Source of the DNA: a virus
DNA length: 30,703 bases
Virus record (IMG/VR): IMGVR_UViG_3300035158_000367
Coordinates: 1 to 30,703 of that record
Direction: 5' to 3' (one strand)
The translations under genes were made by a program, and so were the position numbers. Of this stretch, positions 20,485 through 29,443 are shown piece by piece. The notes under the pieces were generated by a model. It had not been told where the DNA came from and searched no databases. It worked only from the letters and a program-made list of their open reading frames with translations. The first letter of the stretch is position 1. Each line of letters begins with the position of its first letter.

Positions 20485-21136
20485 TTTCTCAGTTCCCTAT
20501 AAAAGAACAGGATTCGAGCCAAGACTTCAGCTTGCAATGCTTGCGGCACAGCCAGCAACCGCATCATGGCCTCTATAACGACAGGCGGCTGCTGTTCGTA
20601 ATTCATCTGCTCCATGACGAACCAGGCCAGATGGTTCAGCCGGTCGCCCATGGGCGGCCTTTGGTTTTGGCATTGGCGGCATTTGGGGTGCCGTCCTTCT
20701 TTTTCTGCCAGCTTGTGGCAGTCACGGCACACGGCGTGGTTGTTGGTGGCGAGCCATTTGGCTAGTGCTGCGAGTTTTTTTCGGCGCTCTCTTGTCTTTT
20801 CCTCAATTGGCCTATGAGTTCGATTATCACATGCGGATTGTTGCCGAAAAATATTCGCTTGTTGTTCATGGTGCATGGCGCGGGAGTGCCGTCTTTCAGC
20901 ACCGGGCCGATCCACCTGGCTATGCGAGACATGGCCAGATAATTACCCGAGGCTATCTTGCCCTCTGGTTCGTCCAGGTTCTCATAGCCGTCGTCGCTTG
21001 CCATGGCCACTGCAATCATGTGGTCAGCAGCCGTGGCCGGGCGGACGAAAAAAGTCACGCCACCAATTTCTATTTTGTCGTGTCCGTACTCTTCAATCTC
21101 TATAGTGAGATCAAGAGGCATGGTTTCTTCTTCCAT
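20463..21136 (-). CDS. Tail assembly chaperone, -1 frameshift product (GT-like)
   Basis: Ribosomes slipping -1 at 20774-20780 make a 224-aa fusion: 121 codons of the short chaperone plus 103 from the downstream frame, which ends at 20463. The extension has no good start of its own. It carries a CRDC ... CRQC pair (zinc-knuckle-like) and helices (LNHLAWFVMEQMNYE, then VVIEAMMRLLAV). In lambda the equivalent gpGT binds the tape measure during tail assembly and is absent from virions. Gene order (tail tube, G/GT, tape measure) is the same here. Confidence 0.85.
20762..21136 (-). CDS. Tail assembly chaperone, short form (G-like)
   Basis: 124 aa from ATG 21136 (AAAGGG upstream); an in-frame GTG at 21154 lacks a ribosome site. 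Residues 1-60 contain a beta-rich start (DLTIEIEEYGHDKIEIGGVT, then FFVRPATAADHMIAV), followed by a helix with RIARWIGPVLKDG. Terminates shortly after the slippery sequence at its 3' end. Needed with the fusion product in a fixed ratio for tail tube polymerisation. Confidence 0.85.
   Translation of the reverse strand: MEEETMPLDLTIEIEEYGHDKIEIGGVTFFVRPATAADHMIAVAMASDDGYENLDEPEGKIASGNYLAMSRIARWIGPVLKDGTPAPCTMNNKRIFFGNNPHVIIELIGQLRKRQESAEKNSQH
20774..20780 (-). promoter_or_regulatory. Programmed -1 frameshift slippery site
   Basis: Transcript heptamer A-AAA-AAC, in the zero frame of the short chaperone (GAA AAA AAC) 9 nt before its stop codon. The -1 frame is open for 103 further codons. It fits the X-XXY-YYZ rule for tandem slippage. 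Confidence 0.85.
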
Positions 21137-21157
21137 TTGCGGCCCTTTCTTCACAGC

Positions 21158-22120
21158 CTAATAGCTGCTGATGGAGTTGACAAGAATCGCCCTGATTACC
21201 GAAGCGGCGGCTGCATCGGAGCGGAAGCCCATGAAAGGCATCTCTTGCCACAGCCCCTCAGCGCTTGGAATTTCGGGTGCCTGTATGCGATAGCGTAGTT
21301 CGTCAATTATGATTTTCAATTGATCGGAACCGACAGCGAAATCAATTTCCAGACTTCGTTCCGTACCACTCAAGGCGTAGGTGTAAAGCGTCCAATCCTC
21401 GAATTTCGCTCGATATGTACCTTCAACGGACATAAAACCTTCCGGCAAATCACCGCGTTGCTGCGAACCATCAATCAGGTAAACAGATTCGTCCAAATTA
21501 TTGCTCACGTTTATGTTGCATTCCGTCACCGTGGCAAGAGATGATCCGCCTTCCTTCAACGTGGCATCAAACTGGCCGTACCTGCCGCTGCCATACTCGG
21601 TCGGCGTGCCGGAAAAACAACTTGCGGCAAGTGGCGTCTCATTCGCGCCGATCAAGTTGAACGTCATGGTAAGTTCTGCATCGCCGCCCACGGCAATTGA
21701 CCAACCGCCGACTTTGATACCAGTATGCTTTGTGTATTTTGTTATGTCTGTGAATCCAGCCTCTAGAACATAACTGTCCAGTTCGGTGGTGCTACCTACG
21801 GTGAAAACGTGCTGCCATAGATTGCCACCTACGGAAGTGGTAGTGCATATCCCAAAAGCCATCTTCAGCCAATGGCCGATAGCGAACCTGTCCACTGGCA
21901 CAACCGCGTCGCCAGCCACATTGATATTGCCAGCGAAGGGCTCGTATGGGTTACGGTCAGCCCGTATGGTGGCTGCCACGTTCATGGCTTGATCGCCTCG
22001 AACGCCGTAACTATTGAACGGCAGCTTGTAGGCGACCATACTTGTGGGGTCCAAGTTGTAGCCGGTCTCCGCGTACACTGAGCGCAGCAGTTGACCGCTA
22101 ACTCCTCGTGCTTGTGTCAT
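21158..22120 (-). CDS. Major tail tube protein
   Basis: 320 aa, ATG 22120 with AGGAGGATAGGG upstream. Pattern of siphovirus tail tube proteins: an N-terminal arm (YAETGYNLDPTSMVAYKLPF), a beta-sandwich with VGGWSIAVGGDAELTMTFN, and C-terminal strands (LYTYALSGTERSLEIDFAVG). It lies directly before the frameshifted chaperone genes, as in other phages. The strong ribosome site suits high expression. Confidence 0.8.
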   Translation of the reverse strand: MTQARGVSGQLLRSVYAETGYNLDPTSMVAYKLPFNSYGVRGDQAMNVAATIRADRNPYEPFAGNINVAGDAVVPVDRFAIGHWLKMAFGICTTTSVGGNLWQHVFTVGSTTELDSYVLEAGFTDITKYTKHTGIKVGGWSIAVGGDAELTMTFNLIGANETPLAASCFSGTPTEYGSGRYGQFDATLKEGGSSLATVTECNINVSNNLDESVYLIDGSQQRGDLPEGFMSVEGTYRAKFEDWTLYTYALSGTERSLEIDFAVGSDQLKIIIDELRYRIQAPEIPSAEGLWQEMPFMGFRSDAAAASVIRAILVNSISSY

Positions 22121-22132
22121 TGCCCTATCCTC

Positions 22133-22567
22133 CTAATCTTCATGGGTTTCTGTTTTATGCAAAGTCATAAGGATCACAATGCCGTACAGGAACCAATTCT
22201 CGTACATGGCGTCAATGTAATCCTCAATTTCCGTGGTGAAATAATGGCAGTTCAAAGTGGTGCGGGCGTTTATCTTGTGCAACACGTCATGCACGTCGTT
22301 GGCCAATTCGTCCGCTCTGTCGAAGGCGTCTCGCATGTTTCTGGTAGAGCGTTGCCAGCACCAGAGCCTTATCTGCGGTTCCTCCTCGTATTCCGGATCA
22401 GCGCCTATGAGAAAGGTGCGGGTCCGGGGCATCCTGGCCGGCGTGATGTTGACATAGGGATACTTACTCGGTATCTCGCCAGTGGGGCCTAGGGCTGCAA
22501 CATGGACGTTTCTCAATTCCTCCACTTGGCTGAGCTCTATGTAAAGCTGGTCTATCCTGGCTCTCAT
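22133..22567 (-). CDS. Tail terminator / minor tail protein
   Basis: 144 aa, ATG 22567 overlapping the previous gene by 4 nt. Beta strands and helices with 'IPSKYPYVNITPARM' and ADELANDVHDVLHKIN fit the alpha/beta layout of phage tail terminators that stop tube growth. Position between the virion morphogenesis protein and tail tube supports it; family assignment is from context and size. Confidence 0.6.
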   Translation of the reverse strand: MRARIDQLYIELSQVEELRNVHVAALGPTGEIPSKYPYVNITPARMPRTRTFLIGADPEYEEEPQIRLWCWQRSTRNMRDAFDRADELANDVHDVLHKINARTTLNCHYFTTEIEDYIDAMYENWFLYGIVILMTLHKTETHED

Positions 22568-23157
22568 GGCCTAATCCCCATCTTCGCAGCCCAACTGTCC
22601 ATGGCTTTTATAAGGTCGGGCATTATCTCGCCTTCGGTTGGCAACATGCGCCTCTGCCTGATGCCGGGATGTTTCACGTACTTGGCGAACGTGTAGTCGC
22701 GTGGCGACCTTTTAAGCGCCTTGCCGTGCAGGCCGATGGTGTAGCCGCCCGTGACGAACCGCAGCGCCTTGGCCTTGACCGGCTTAATGATGTAGCCTCG
22801 CCTGGCCGGGCCGTATAGCCCCGTGCCTTCCTGATGGTATTCGGCTATGTCCATCGGGTTGCCTATGATGGCCTGCGTCCTTGTAGTCCGCCACGACCAT
22901 TGACGCATCATGTGGCCCGTGTCCATCAACGGCTTGCCACTGCCCCTACGTCTTGCCGCCCTGGTGCTTGGCGCGAGCGGTGGCCACCTTCTGCCTTTGA
23001 GCAACGCGCCAGCCGAGCGGGCATTCCGCATGATCCAATTGTGCGTTGTCTGGCCCAGCAGCTTCATGAGCGGCCCGGTGTCATACACCTTTTTCTGCAG
23101 CGCGTTCATGCCGCGCTTGAACTCGGGTATGTTCGTCGTCCTGGCCGAAATCCTCAT
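22564..23157 (-). CDS. Phage virion morphogenesis (Mu gpG/HK97 gp10-like) protein
   Basis: 197 aa with basic segments, notably GRRWPPLAPSTRAARRRGSG, then LMDTGHMMRQWSW and the 'IIGNPMDIAEYHQEGT' pattern, standard in the virion morphogenesis/tail completion family. C-terminus (AKYVKHPGIRQRRMLPTEGE) also conserved. Acts in head-tail joining. Overlaps neighbours at both ends. Confidence 0.85.
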   Translation of the reverse strand: MRISARTTNIPEFKRGMNALQKKVYDTGPLMKLLGQTTHNWIMRNARSAGALLKGRRWPPLAPSTRAARRRGSGKPLMDTGHMMRQWSWRTTRTQAIIGNPMDIAEYHQEGTGLYGPARRGYIIKPVKAKALRFVTGGYTIGLHGKALKRSPRDYTFAKYVKHPGIRQRRMLPTEGEIMPDLIKAMDSWAAKMGIRP

Positions 23158-23918
23158 CAGTCCAGCGCATCCTCCTCGTCGTCCAGCCGATCAGGGTCGA
23201 TCCTCATCTGGCTCCAACCGAGCATGTTGAACGTCTGCTCGTAATCGCTCAGATTGTGTTCCACCTGCGCCCAGTTGCTCGGCATGGTTGGCGCCATCAC
23301 AGTGCCGTCGGGTAACAATAATGCTTCGGAACCTACTGCAATGGCCTTCAACATGTCCAGCGCCCGGTCGCGCCTTTTCTCCGCCCATTCAGGCATGCCG
23401 CCTGTTTTCGGCTCGAGGATAGCCGCTACAACCAAATTCTTAGTCAATACTGGGATGATCGGTGGCAAGCTGTTCGCCCCCACCTCGAAAGGCACTGGAT
23501 AGCGTATGCCGAGAATATTGTTCACCTGTGCCTGAGCGTCTATGATGTCCTGGTCGATTTCGTGATAAGTGTAACCATCTTCCCTGAGCGGTTCGTACTG
23601 GTTGATTATGTCCATGGCATTACAGTAATAGCCGCTGGTGGTAATAGCGGCAGTTTTGACAATTTCAAAAAGTTGACCTGTATGGTATGTATTGGTGCTT
23701 ATGCTGTAATACCAGTGATAACTGTAATCACCAATAGAATTGGGCATCGTGTAAAATTCATAATAATGGCTAGTATCGCTTTGCGCACCTGTGGAGCTAT
23801 AGATAAGCGTATCATCCTCGTCTTTTACAAAGAATAATGGAGCCTCATCCAAGGCCAAACTTGTGACCAGAGTAAATTTTTCGCTGTGGCCGACTTCAAA
23901 TTTGAACTTATCCGCCAT
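23157..23918 (-). CDS. Head-tail connector (DUF1320/gp36-like) with extra N-terminal beta domain
   Basis: 253 aa. Residues 102-205 match DUF1320 (Mu gp36-like) connector proteins: MDIINQYEPLRE, then DQDIIDAQAQVNNILGIRY, PIIPVLTKNLVVAAILE and WAEKRRDRALDMLKAIA. Residues 1-95 form an additional beta-rich domain (FKFEVGHSEKFTLVTSLALD), not part of the usual protein, maybe Ig-like and exposed on the capsid neck. Head genes should lie beyond the window's right edge. Confidence 0.8.
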   Translation of the reverse strand: MADKFKFEVGHSEKFTLVTSLALDEAPLFFVKDEDDTLIYSSTGAQSDTSHYYEFYTMPNSIGDYSYHWYYSISTNTYHTGQLFEIVKTAAITTSGYYCNAMDIINQYEPLREDGYTYHEIDQDIIDAQAQVNNILGIRYPVPFEVGANSLPPIIPVLTKNLVVAAILEPKTGGMPEWAEKRRDRALDMLKAIAVGSEALLLPDGTVMAPTMPSNWAQVEHNLSDYEQTFNMLGWSQMRIDPDRLDDEEDALD

Positions 23919-23929
23919 TTTCTCTTACC

Positions 23930-26875
23930 TTACGACCCGGAGCCGTCCCCCAAAGTCTTCGCTAAAAATTCCAAAAAATGTTCTTTAGTAGCGAACCTGC
24001 CTACTCTCATTGGTGGTACTTCGCCCTGCAGGCCCACACCCATAGTCCAGCGTATGTCGAAACCACGCCCTAGCACGCGAAGCCCCGCACTGTAATACTG
24101 CAGCGCCTCCCAGGCCATGTGGCCGCCCATGGCGAGAAACGAATTGTGGAATATCTGTACCACGTCTTCAGCGAACACCCGCGCCCGTTCGGTGATCACT
24201 CCGCCCGTGCTCTCGAGTTCCCATTGGGCCAGGTGGATCAGGTCGCGCATGTAGAGGTATTTTCCGAGTATGCGCTCCGGGTGCGCCTCGCGGTCCCTGT
24301 GCAGAAGCGGCAAATTGCGCCAGAACTTCTTGCGCCGCTTGGCCTCGGTGTAGTAGCCCGTGTGCGCTATGTCCACGTCCATGAGTTCGGCGTTCGGGCC
24401 GCAGCCCTGGTTCACTGCGTATTCGGGATGCTCGTGGATGTAGCCCCAGAAGCGAATGTCTTTCTTGTTCCTGAACACGCGACTAGGCTTGTCGATCTTG
24501 TAGCTTTGCGGCGGCTGGCAGGTGAAATGGTGCTGCTTGATCCGGTAGGAGTCCATCGGCCCGAAATGGCGCAGGTATTTCACCAAGTGGTCGCCGTGCT
24601 GCAGCTCCTCGTCCGCGTCGATCCACAGTATCCACTCGCCTTGGGCGTGCCTGATGGACTCGTTCCGCGAAGTCTCGAAGCCTTTCTCCAGCGGGTTCGG
24701 TCCCTTGCGGACGATGGCCCCGAACTCCTTGGCTATCTGCATAGTCCTGTCCGTGCACCCGGTATCCAGCAGCAGGATCTCGTCCGCCACTTCATGGATG
24801 CTATTCAGGCAGCGCCTTATGTTTGCCTCTTCGTTCGCCGCTATCATGCAGACCGAAAGCCTGTTGCGCGGGACCTGCACCGTCAGCTTGCGCCGCTCGT
24901 TCAGCCTGCCGTATTCGCCGCCCTTGCCGAACGAGTACAGATACCAGCCGCAAAGCTCCTTGGTGGTCTCTGTATGCTGCCAGTAAAGCACCGTGGCCTG
25001 GAAGTCGTCCTTCTGGCCGAAATATTCCTCGATGTCCATCTTTTCTATATGCCGCACGTGGAACTCGTGGTGGTGGCCGCTGTCCTTGCTGACTGCCCGG
25101 CGCAATGGGCCGAAAGGCGTGGTAATCAGGAAATGGCCGTCGTCCTTGAGGTACGGCTCGAACTGTTTCACGAAGTCTTGGGGTTCGATGTAGGCCAGGT
25201 GCTCGAGGATCTCGGCTATGTAGATGACGTCGTATTTGTCCTTAGCCCATAGATTTTTGTTGTCAGCATCGCAAAAAAGAACACTTCCACCATTCTCGGT
25301 ACCATTCCATCTAGCTGCCATTAACTTGATTGCCTGCTTCACATATTCTGGTGCCACATCAAATCCGACCACGTTGTACCCTAGATTCGCCAGCCCCACG
25401 CTGAAATAACCACAACCGCAGCCGACATCAAGAATCCTTGCCCCCTTCGGTATTCCCATCCGTTCGAACCATCCCTGCGTCTCGCGCCACCGGGGCTCTT
25501 GGCTGAACACCTGGTCGTAGTGCAGCGCCACGTGATCCTCGACTCTATCCTTCCATTCAAATTTGGCAAAGTTAGCATACTTGGCTTTATGTTCTTCCTC
25601 GTCGAAGCACCAGCCATATTCGTCCTCTATCTGTTTGGCTACTGGCAGTTTATGTTTATCAGCCACTTGCTTCGCGTGGATCATGTCTTCGTGATAGAAG
25701 AAATGGTGCGCTAGGAGCTTGGGCTCCTTGCTGGCTTCCCTGAACATCGAATACCATTCCTGCTCCCACTGCAGAGCAACGTCAGTCCAACTGAATCTGG
25801 GCGCGCGGTCGTAGCATGCCTGCCTCATCTTGGCCAGGTCCGCATGGCCTTCATTGAGCAGATGGAAAACCTTCTCGGCGAAGAGCTTGCGGTAATTGGG
25901 CTGCTCGGGTTCGGCTTCGAGTAGCACGCTGGTCTCCTTGCCCAGGGTCTCGGGCAACGCCCCCAGGGCCGTGGTCACGAAAGGCGTGCCGGCGGCCATG
26001 CACTCCATGGCGCTGATGCAGCTGATCTCCCGGAACATCGTGCCTGGATGTGGCGTGGGATAGGCGTACAGTTCGGCCTCTGCATAGTGCTGATAGAGTT
26101 CGCGTTTCTGCAGAAAGCCGAGCTTGGTCACGTTGGGCAGTGCCTCGGCCCGTTCGTCGAAATACTGATACATGCTGGCCAGATGCGCCACGGGATTGTC
26201 GTAGCCGCAGATGTAAAGGTGGATCTCCGGGTCGAGCTCGTAGAGCATGTCCATGATGCCGCCGGGATCTAACAGGTTGCCAAGGCCGCGTTCGGGTCGG
26301 GCCGAGTACATGATCTTTTTGGAAACTTTTGACACAGAGCCGGGCTCCGGGAACCAGCCAAGGTCTATGCCGTTTCTGGTCCGGCAATAAACGTGCTCCG
26401 GGATGAACGGGTACGTCTGCTGGTATTGCTCTTTCATGTAATCGCTGAGTACGAAGATCCGGTCCATGTTCCACAGCGCCGCCGCGTGCGCCTGCCTCGC
26501 CTGCGGTGTGGCCAGGTCGTGGTTCCACAGGAAATGCAGTTTGCAAGCGCTGTTTATGCTAGTAAAGAACTCGGGATGACGCTGCACTATGAGCACGTCC
26601 ATGGGCATCTTGCTCACGGCTTCTTGGGCGTATTGTACAGGCGAATACCTCACCTCGTCGAACACGCCGCCCTCGGGCTGCTCCTCCGGCAGGCTGGACC
26701 ATACCGTCACGTGATGACCCCGCGCGGCCAGTTCCCTAGCCATGCACACGGTGGCGGTCTCTGATCCGCCGAGGCTTTTCTCCTTTATGGTATCACCGTC
26801 GAACGGCAGCCCCGGCACCACGATTGAGATGGTCAGCAGGAATTCGGGTTTGTCTTTTGCGGCCCTTTCGGTCAT
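23930..26875 (-). CDS. Trifunctional GT4 - SAM methyltransferase - GT2 protein
   Basis: 981 aa; ATG 26875 is chosen because AGGGGAGG lies at 26880-26887; an ATG at 26920 has none. Domain 1 (about 10-385): GT4/GT-B glycosyltransferase (KSLGGSETATVCMARELAARG, later 'ECMAAGTPFVTTALGALPE'). Domain 2 (about 440-640): class I SAM methyltransferase (DVGCGCGYF 483-491, acidic D506, EHL 558). Domain 3 (about 672-780): GT2 (SVCMIAANEE, WIDADEEL with DxD). The C-terminal 180 residues are helical. It should build or modify a glycan, perhaps on capsid or host surface. The gene is placed within structural genes, unusual for such an enzyme. Confidence 0.85.
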   Translation of the reverse strand: MTERAAKDKPEFLLTISIVVPGLPFDGDTIKEKSLGGSETATVCMARELAARGHHVTVWSSLPEEQPEGGVFDEVRYSPVQYAQEAVSKMPMDVLIVQRHPEFFTSINSACKLHFLWNHDLATPQARQAHAAALWNMDRIFVLSDYMKEQYQQTYPFIPEHVYCRTRNGIDLGWFPEPGSVSKVSKKIMYSARPERGLGNLLDPGGIMDMLYELDPEIHLYICGYDNPVAHLASMYQYFDERAEALPNVTKLGFLQKRELYQHYAEAELYAYPTPHPGTMFREISCISAMECMAAGTPFVTTALGALPETLGKETSVLLEAEPEQPNYRKLFAEKVFHLLNEGHADLAKMRQACYDRAPRFSWTDVALQWEQEWYSMFREASKEPKLLAHHFFYHEDMIHAKQVADKHKLPVAKQIEDEYGWCFDEEEHKAKYANFAKFEWKDRVEDHVALHYDQVFSQEPRWRETQGWFERMGIPKGARILDVGCGCGYFSVGLANLGYNVVGFDVAPEYVKQAIKLMAARWNGTENGGSVLFCDADNKNLWAKDKYDVIYIAEILEHLAYIEPQDFVKQFEPYLKDDGHFLITTPFGPLRRAVSKDSGHHHEFHVRHIEKMDIEEYFGQKDDFQATVLYWQHTETTKELCGWYLYSFGKGGEYGRLNERRKLTVQVPRNRLSVCMIAANEEANIRRCLNSIHEVADEILLLDTGCTDRTMQIAKEFGAIVRKGPNPLEKGFETSRNESIRHAQGEWILWIDADEELQHGDHLVKYLRHFGPMDSYRIKQHHFTCQPPQSYKIDKPSRVFRNKKDIRFWGYIHEHPEYAVNQGCGPNAELMDVDIAHTGYYTEAKRRKKFWRNLPLLHRDREAHPERILGKYLYMRDLIHLAQWELESTGGVITERARVFAEDVVQIFHNSFLAMGGHMAWEALQYYSAGLRVLGRGFDIRWTMGVGLQGEVPPMRVGRFATKEHFLEFLAKTLGDGSGS

Positions 26876-26924
26876 GAAATCCTCCCCTGGTTTAGCCAAA
26901 GAAAAAGGGCGGTTAGACATGGTG

Positions 26925-26940
26925 GGTATGGCACCATACC
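26925..26940 (-). other. Small hairpin upstream of the trifunctional gene
   Basis: GGTATGG-CA-CCATACC, a 7-bp inverted repeat about 50 nt upstream of the chosen start codon. It lies in the 132-nt gap to the next gene (26876-27007), where I see no gene. Possible mRNA structure or operator; no U-run follows. Confidence 0.4.
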
Positions 26941-27007
26941 TGCCGCCCTAAATCTTTTTCGCCCCTTGGCTCGTCAGCCCGAGGCTAGGCTTTTTTGTAA
27001 ATGCTAT

Positions 27008-27664
27008 TTAAACAGTCTCCTGTGAAGAAAACTGTATTTTCCCTTTCCATTTATCAGCCAGATAATCTCTGTCTGGCTTCTGTTTCTCTTCCAGTCCCTC
27101 TTCTTGTTTATCCGGGCTGGTCACCCTGCCCGTCGGCGCCCCGTGCAAAAGCCACACGTGCCCGTTGCAGTAGCACGACCAGCCATTCTCCCAAGCCTGC
27201 CGGCTCAGGTCTATGTCAACGAAGTAAGTCAGATTCTCATCCGCCCTTAAGCCTGCCTTGCGCCTTAGGACATTGCAGAAGCCGAATGTGCTGTGAACAG
27301 GACTTATAGAATCAAGCCACGGTCTGAAGCCGTTGTCGGGAATCGTGCCGTCCTTGGTCTCTATGGGCATCACTATGGCGGCGTCCGGGCGAAGGTACAT
27401 AGTCTCGACCAAGGATCGCAGCCAGAACGGCCTCAAGGCGGCGGTGTCGTCCTCAAGAACACAGATGAAATCCGCGTTCGCCCGTTCCATCAACCTGTTC
27501 CAGTTCTCGGCGTGGCTCACAGGGTCCAGCTGCAGGATGAGATTGTACTTAACTCCAGCCTCGACCCTTATGAGGCTTTGCAGGCAACGCTCCAGCAATT
27601 CGTTCCCTTGCGGTTTGTGGCAGAGTATTCCGACTTCGACACTGAACATCTGGCCCTGGTGCAT
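27008..27664 (-). CDS. GT2-like glycosyltransferase
   Basis: 218 aa. Pattern of GT-A/GT2: VEVGILCHKPQGNELLERCL, then a DxD-like acidic cluster in 'FICVLEDDTAAL' (around residues 66-77), 'PDAAIVMPIETK' and a C-terminal FVDIDLSRQAW. Shorter than classic GT2 but with the nucleotide-sugar core. Adjacent to the trifunctional enzyme and GT75-like gene, so probably the same glycan pathway. Start could be residue 1 or Met at residue 6. Confidence 0.7.
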   Translation of the reverse strand: MHQGQMFSVEVGILCHKPQGNELLERCLQSLIRVEAGVKYNLILQLDPVSHAENWNRLMERANADFICVLEDDTAALRPFWLRSLVETMYLRPDAAIVMPIETKDGTIPDNGFRPWLDSISPVHSTFGFCNVLRRKAGLRADENLTYFVDIDLSRQAWENGWSCYCNGHVWLLHGAPTGRVTSPDKQEEGLEEKQKPDRDYLADKWKGKIQFSSQETV

Positions 27665-27666
27665 GG

Positions 27667-28077
27667 CTACATTACCTCGTAGAGCACGTCTATGACGCCC
27701 TGGGTGCTGTTGCCCGCATTGGTTATGCTCGGCATGAGGCTCGTTGCGTGAATGTAGGCCGCCTCGGCGCTTTGCACCAGCGGCAATGCGGTCATGCTGC
27801 TTATGAGATTAGCACCCAAGCCAAACAGCCAATCATAGCCATACTTGTCCACGAGCGTCACATCGTAGCCGCTAGACGGCAAGGAACCGGCGCTCGAGGC
27901 GTCAACGATGTCCTTGAACTCGACGCGCCTGAGCCTGCCGGTTATGGCCTGAGCACCGCCCACGGCTGAGACGCTGCCATCAGTGTGTGCCGTCCAGCTC
28001 CACCGCACGCGCTGCAACTGGCCGCGTTTCAACTTTTTGTTGTCAGTTTCTTGCGTTACGTCACAATCTGCCGCCAT
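27667..28077 (-). CDS. Phage structural-like protein of unknown function
   Basis: 136 aa, ATG 28077 with GAGGAG. Beta-rich: QLQRVRWSWTAHTDGSVSAV, then 'DVTLVDKYGYDWL'. The pattern of small charged strands and a C-terminal LYEVM resembles virion decoration or minor head proteins, but no family is identified. It sits between two glycosyltransferase genes. Confidence 0.5.
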   Translation of the reverse strand: MAADCDVTQETDNKKLKRGQLQRVRWSWTAHTDGSVSAVGGAQAITGRLRRVEFKDIVDASSAGSLPSSGYDVTLVDKYGYDWLFGLGANLISSMTALPLVQSAEAAYIHATSLMPSITNAGNSTQGVIDVLYEVM

Positions 28078-28081
28078 AATC

Positions 28082-29116
28082 TTACTCCTCGAAAAGTGTT
28101 AGCCATTCTAAGATGGCTTTGCCGTATTGTCCCCAATATTCGCGGCCTCCGTTTTGGCCCCAATCGTCGATCATATTCATAGCAAGCTCTTTTAATAGTT
28201 CTGTGGGAGTCATTGAAGTTGGTTTTAAACCAGTTAAATTCATAATCCACTCATACAACTCCACGTTCATCTTATAGCCCGGCGCTTCTTTGACTATGTT
28301 GACAAACGGGTCGGAAGCTCGCACATGCCGCACGTAAGGACTACCGGACCATACCGCGTAGCCGCAATGATCGAGTACTTTCTTGGCCAGGAATCCGCAC
28401 CAGATGTCATCGAAACGGTCCACGCCCCAGGCTGGCCCCTGGAGGCCAAAGTACATCAGCGGGGCTATCTCGCGTCGGAACGCTATGTTCATGCCGGACA
28501 TGGGGAAAAGAGCGCCAATAGGAATTGTCTGATAGGGAGTCATATAATTACCTATACGTAAACCAAGCGAAGTTAAATCCGTAATCGCATCCGTATCAGG
28601 ATTTTTGAACCATAGTCCATGTGAAATTGCGACTGGATTTCCTGGTAAATAAGGCATTCCACGGGGTCTTGGCGCATAAAGTGTGTCCATCACATGATTG
28701 TATAAAGTTTTCCTGAGATTCGCTTTATGACCCTGCATCCATTCATAAGGTCTATCTTCCCCAGGACTTTCAATCGGCAAACAATCATCGTCCAGTACCA
28801 TTATCGGGTCCCTGTCGTGTTTCCATGCCTTGTAGATGGCGAACGACTTGCACGCGCTGGTCTTTGACGGTATTATCCAGCGCTTGTCCTTCAATTCCAG
28901 CGCCACGTCATGGTGGTTATAGACGTTGAGATCGGTCAACCCGGCATCAATGCAGATGGACCATATTCGTTTCCTTTTGTCCTCGTCCTTGGTGTCGTCG
29001 TCGTGCATGACGAAGACAGATACCTTTTCGCGGTTGAACTCGTCGGCCCATGCCTCGGCCCATTGATGCAAATGGTCCGGCCTTATGGTTGCTATGCAAA
29101 CAGCTGGTTTATTCAT
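28082..29116 (-). CDS. GT75-like (reversibly glycosylated polypeptide) protein
   Basis: 344 aa, ATG 29116 with AAGGAG. Motifs resemble the RGP/UDP-arabinopyranose mutase family (GT75): IIPSKTSACKSFA (82-94), the acidic cluster PIMVLDDDCLP (104-114, DDD 109-111), 'FPMSGMNIAFRRE', 'GVDRFDDIWCGFLAKKVLDH' and HVRASDPFVNIVKEA. These proteins are best known from plants, where they interconvert UDP-arabinose forms or are self-glycosylated. In phage, a glycan role on the virion is plausible. Assignment from motif order only. Confidence 0.65.
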   Translation of the reverse strand: MNKPAVCIATIRPDHLHQWAEAWADEFNREKVSVFVMHDDDTKDEDKRKRIWSICIDAGLTDLNVYNHHDVALELKDKRWIIPSKTSACKSFAIYKAWKHDRDPIMVLDDDCLPIESPGEDRPYEWMQGHKANLRKTLYNHVMDTLYAPRPRGMPYLPGNPVAISHGLWFKNPDTDAITDLTSLGLRIGNYMTPYQTIPIGALFPMSGMNIAFRREIAPLMYFGLQGPAWGVDRFDDIWCGFLAKKVLDHCGYAVWSGSPYVRHVRASDPFVNIVKEAPGYKMNVELYEWIMNLTGLKPTSMTPTELLKELAMNMIDDWGQNGGREYWGQYGKAILEWLTLFEE

Positions 29117-29125
29117 TGCGGCTCC

Positions 29126-29434
29126 TTAATGATCTTGTTTTCTTTTTGTTTCAAAATCATTTATCATATTATCTATCATTTTCATGTGAGCCGCAAGTTC
29201 CTCTTTCATATGAATGGGCTCTCTAAAATAAGCACTCAACCAAAGCACATGACGCGAAAAGAAATACAACCAATATGCTAAAGCCTCTAATAAGACGGCG
29301 GCATCATCATGTTGGCTTAATTGTTCTATCATTTGGTCCCGTATTTTTGTTAAGACTTCCCCCTCAAGTTCACGACTCCAATCAATGGGAACTCCAGCTA
29401 TATCTTTTTTTTCTTGTTTACTACTAGCACTCAT
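29126..29434 (-). CDS. Hypothetical helical protein
   Basis: 102 aa. A short polar start, then helices with 'ALAYWLYFFSRHVLWLSAYF' (hydrophobic, maybe membrane-associated) and a charged C-terminal helix (KMIDNMINDFETKRKQ). AAGGAGCCGCA precedes the ATG, the same leader as at the GT75-like gene. Not recognised. Confidence 0.6.
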   Translation of the reverse strand: MSASSKQEKKDIAGVPIDWSRELEGEVLTKIRDQMIEQLSQHDDAAVLLEALAYWLYFFSRHVLWLSAYFREPIHMKEELAAHMKMIDNMINDFETKRKQDH

Positions 29435-29443
29435 TGCGGCTCC

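Noticed and set aside
20774-20915. Independent start for the second tail chaperone frame at 20915
   Set aside because: The N-terminal part upstream of the slippery site has no family-like sequence or ribosome site; frameshifting explains the frame better.
24119-25252. Long + strand ORF of 377 codons
   Set aside because: It is antisense to the clear glycosyltransferase/methyltransferase gene, has no recognisable domain and results from high GC content at third positions.
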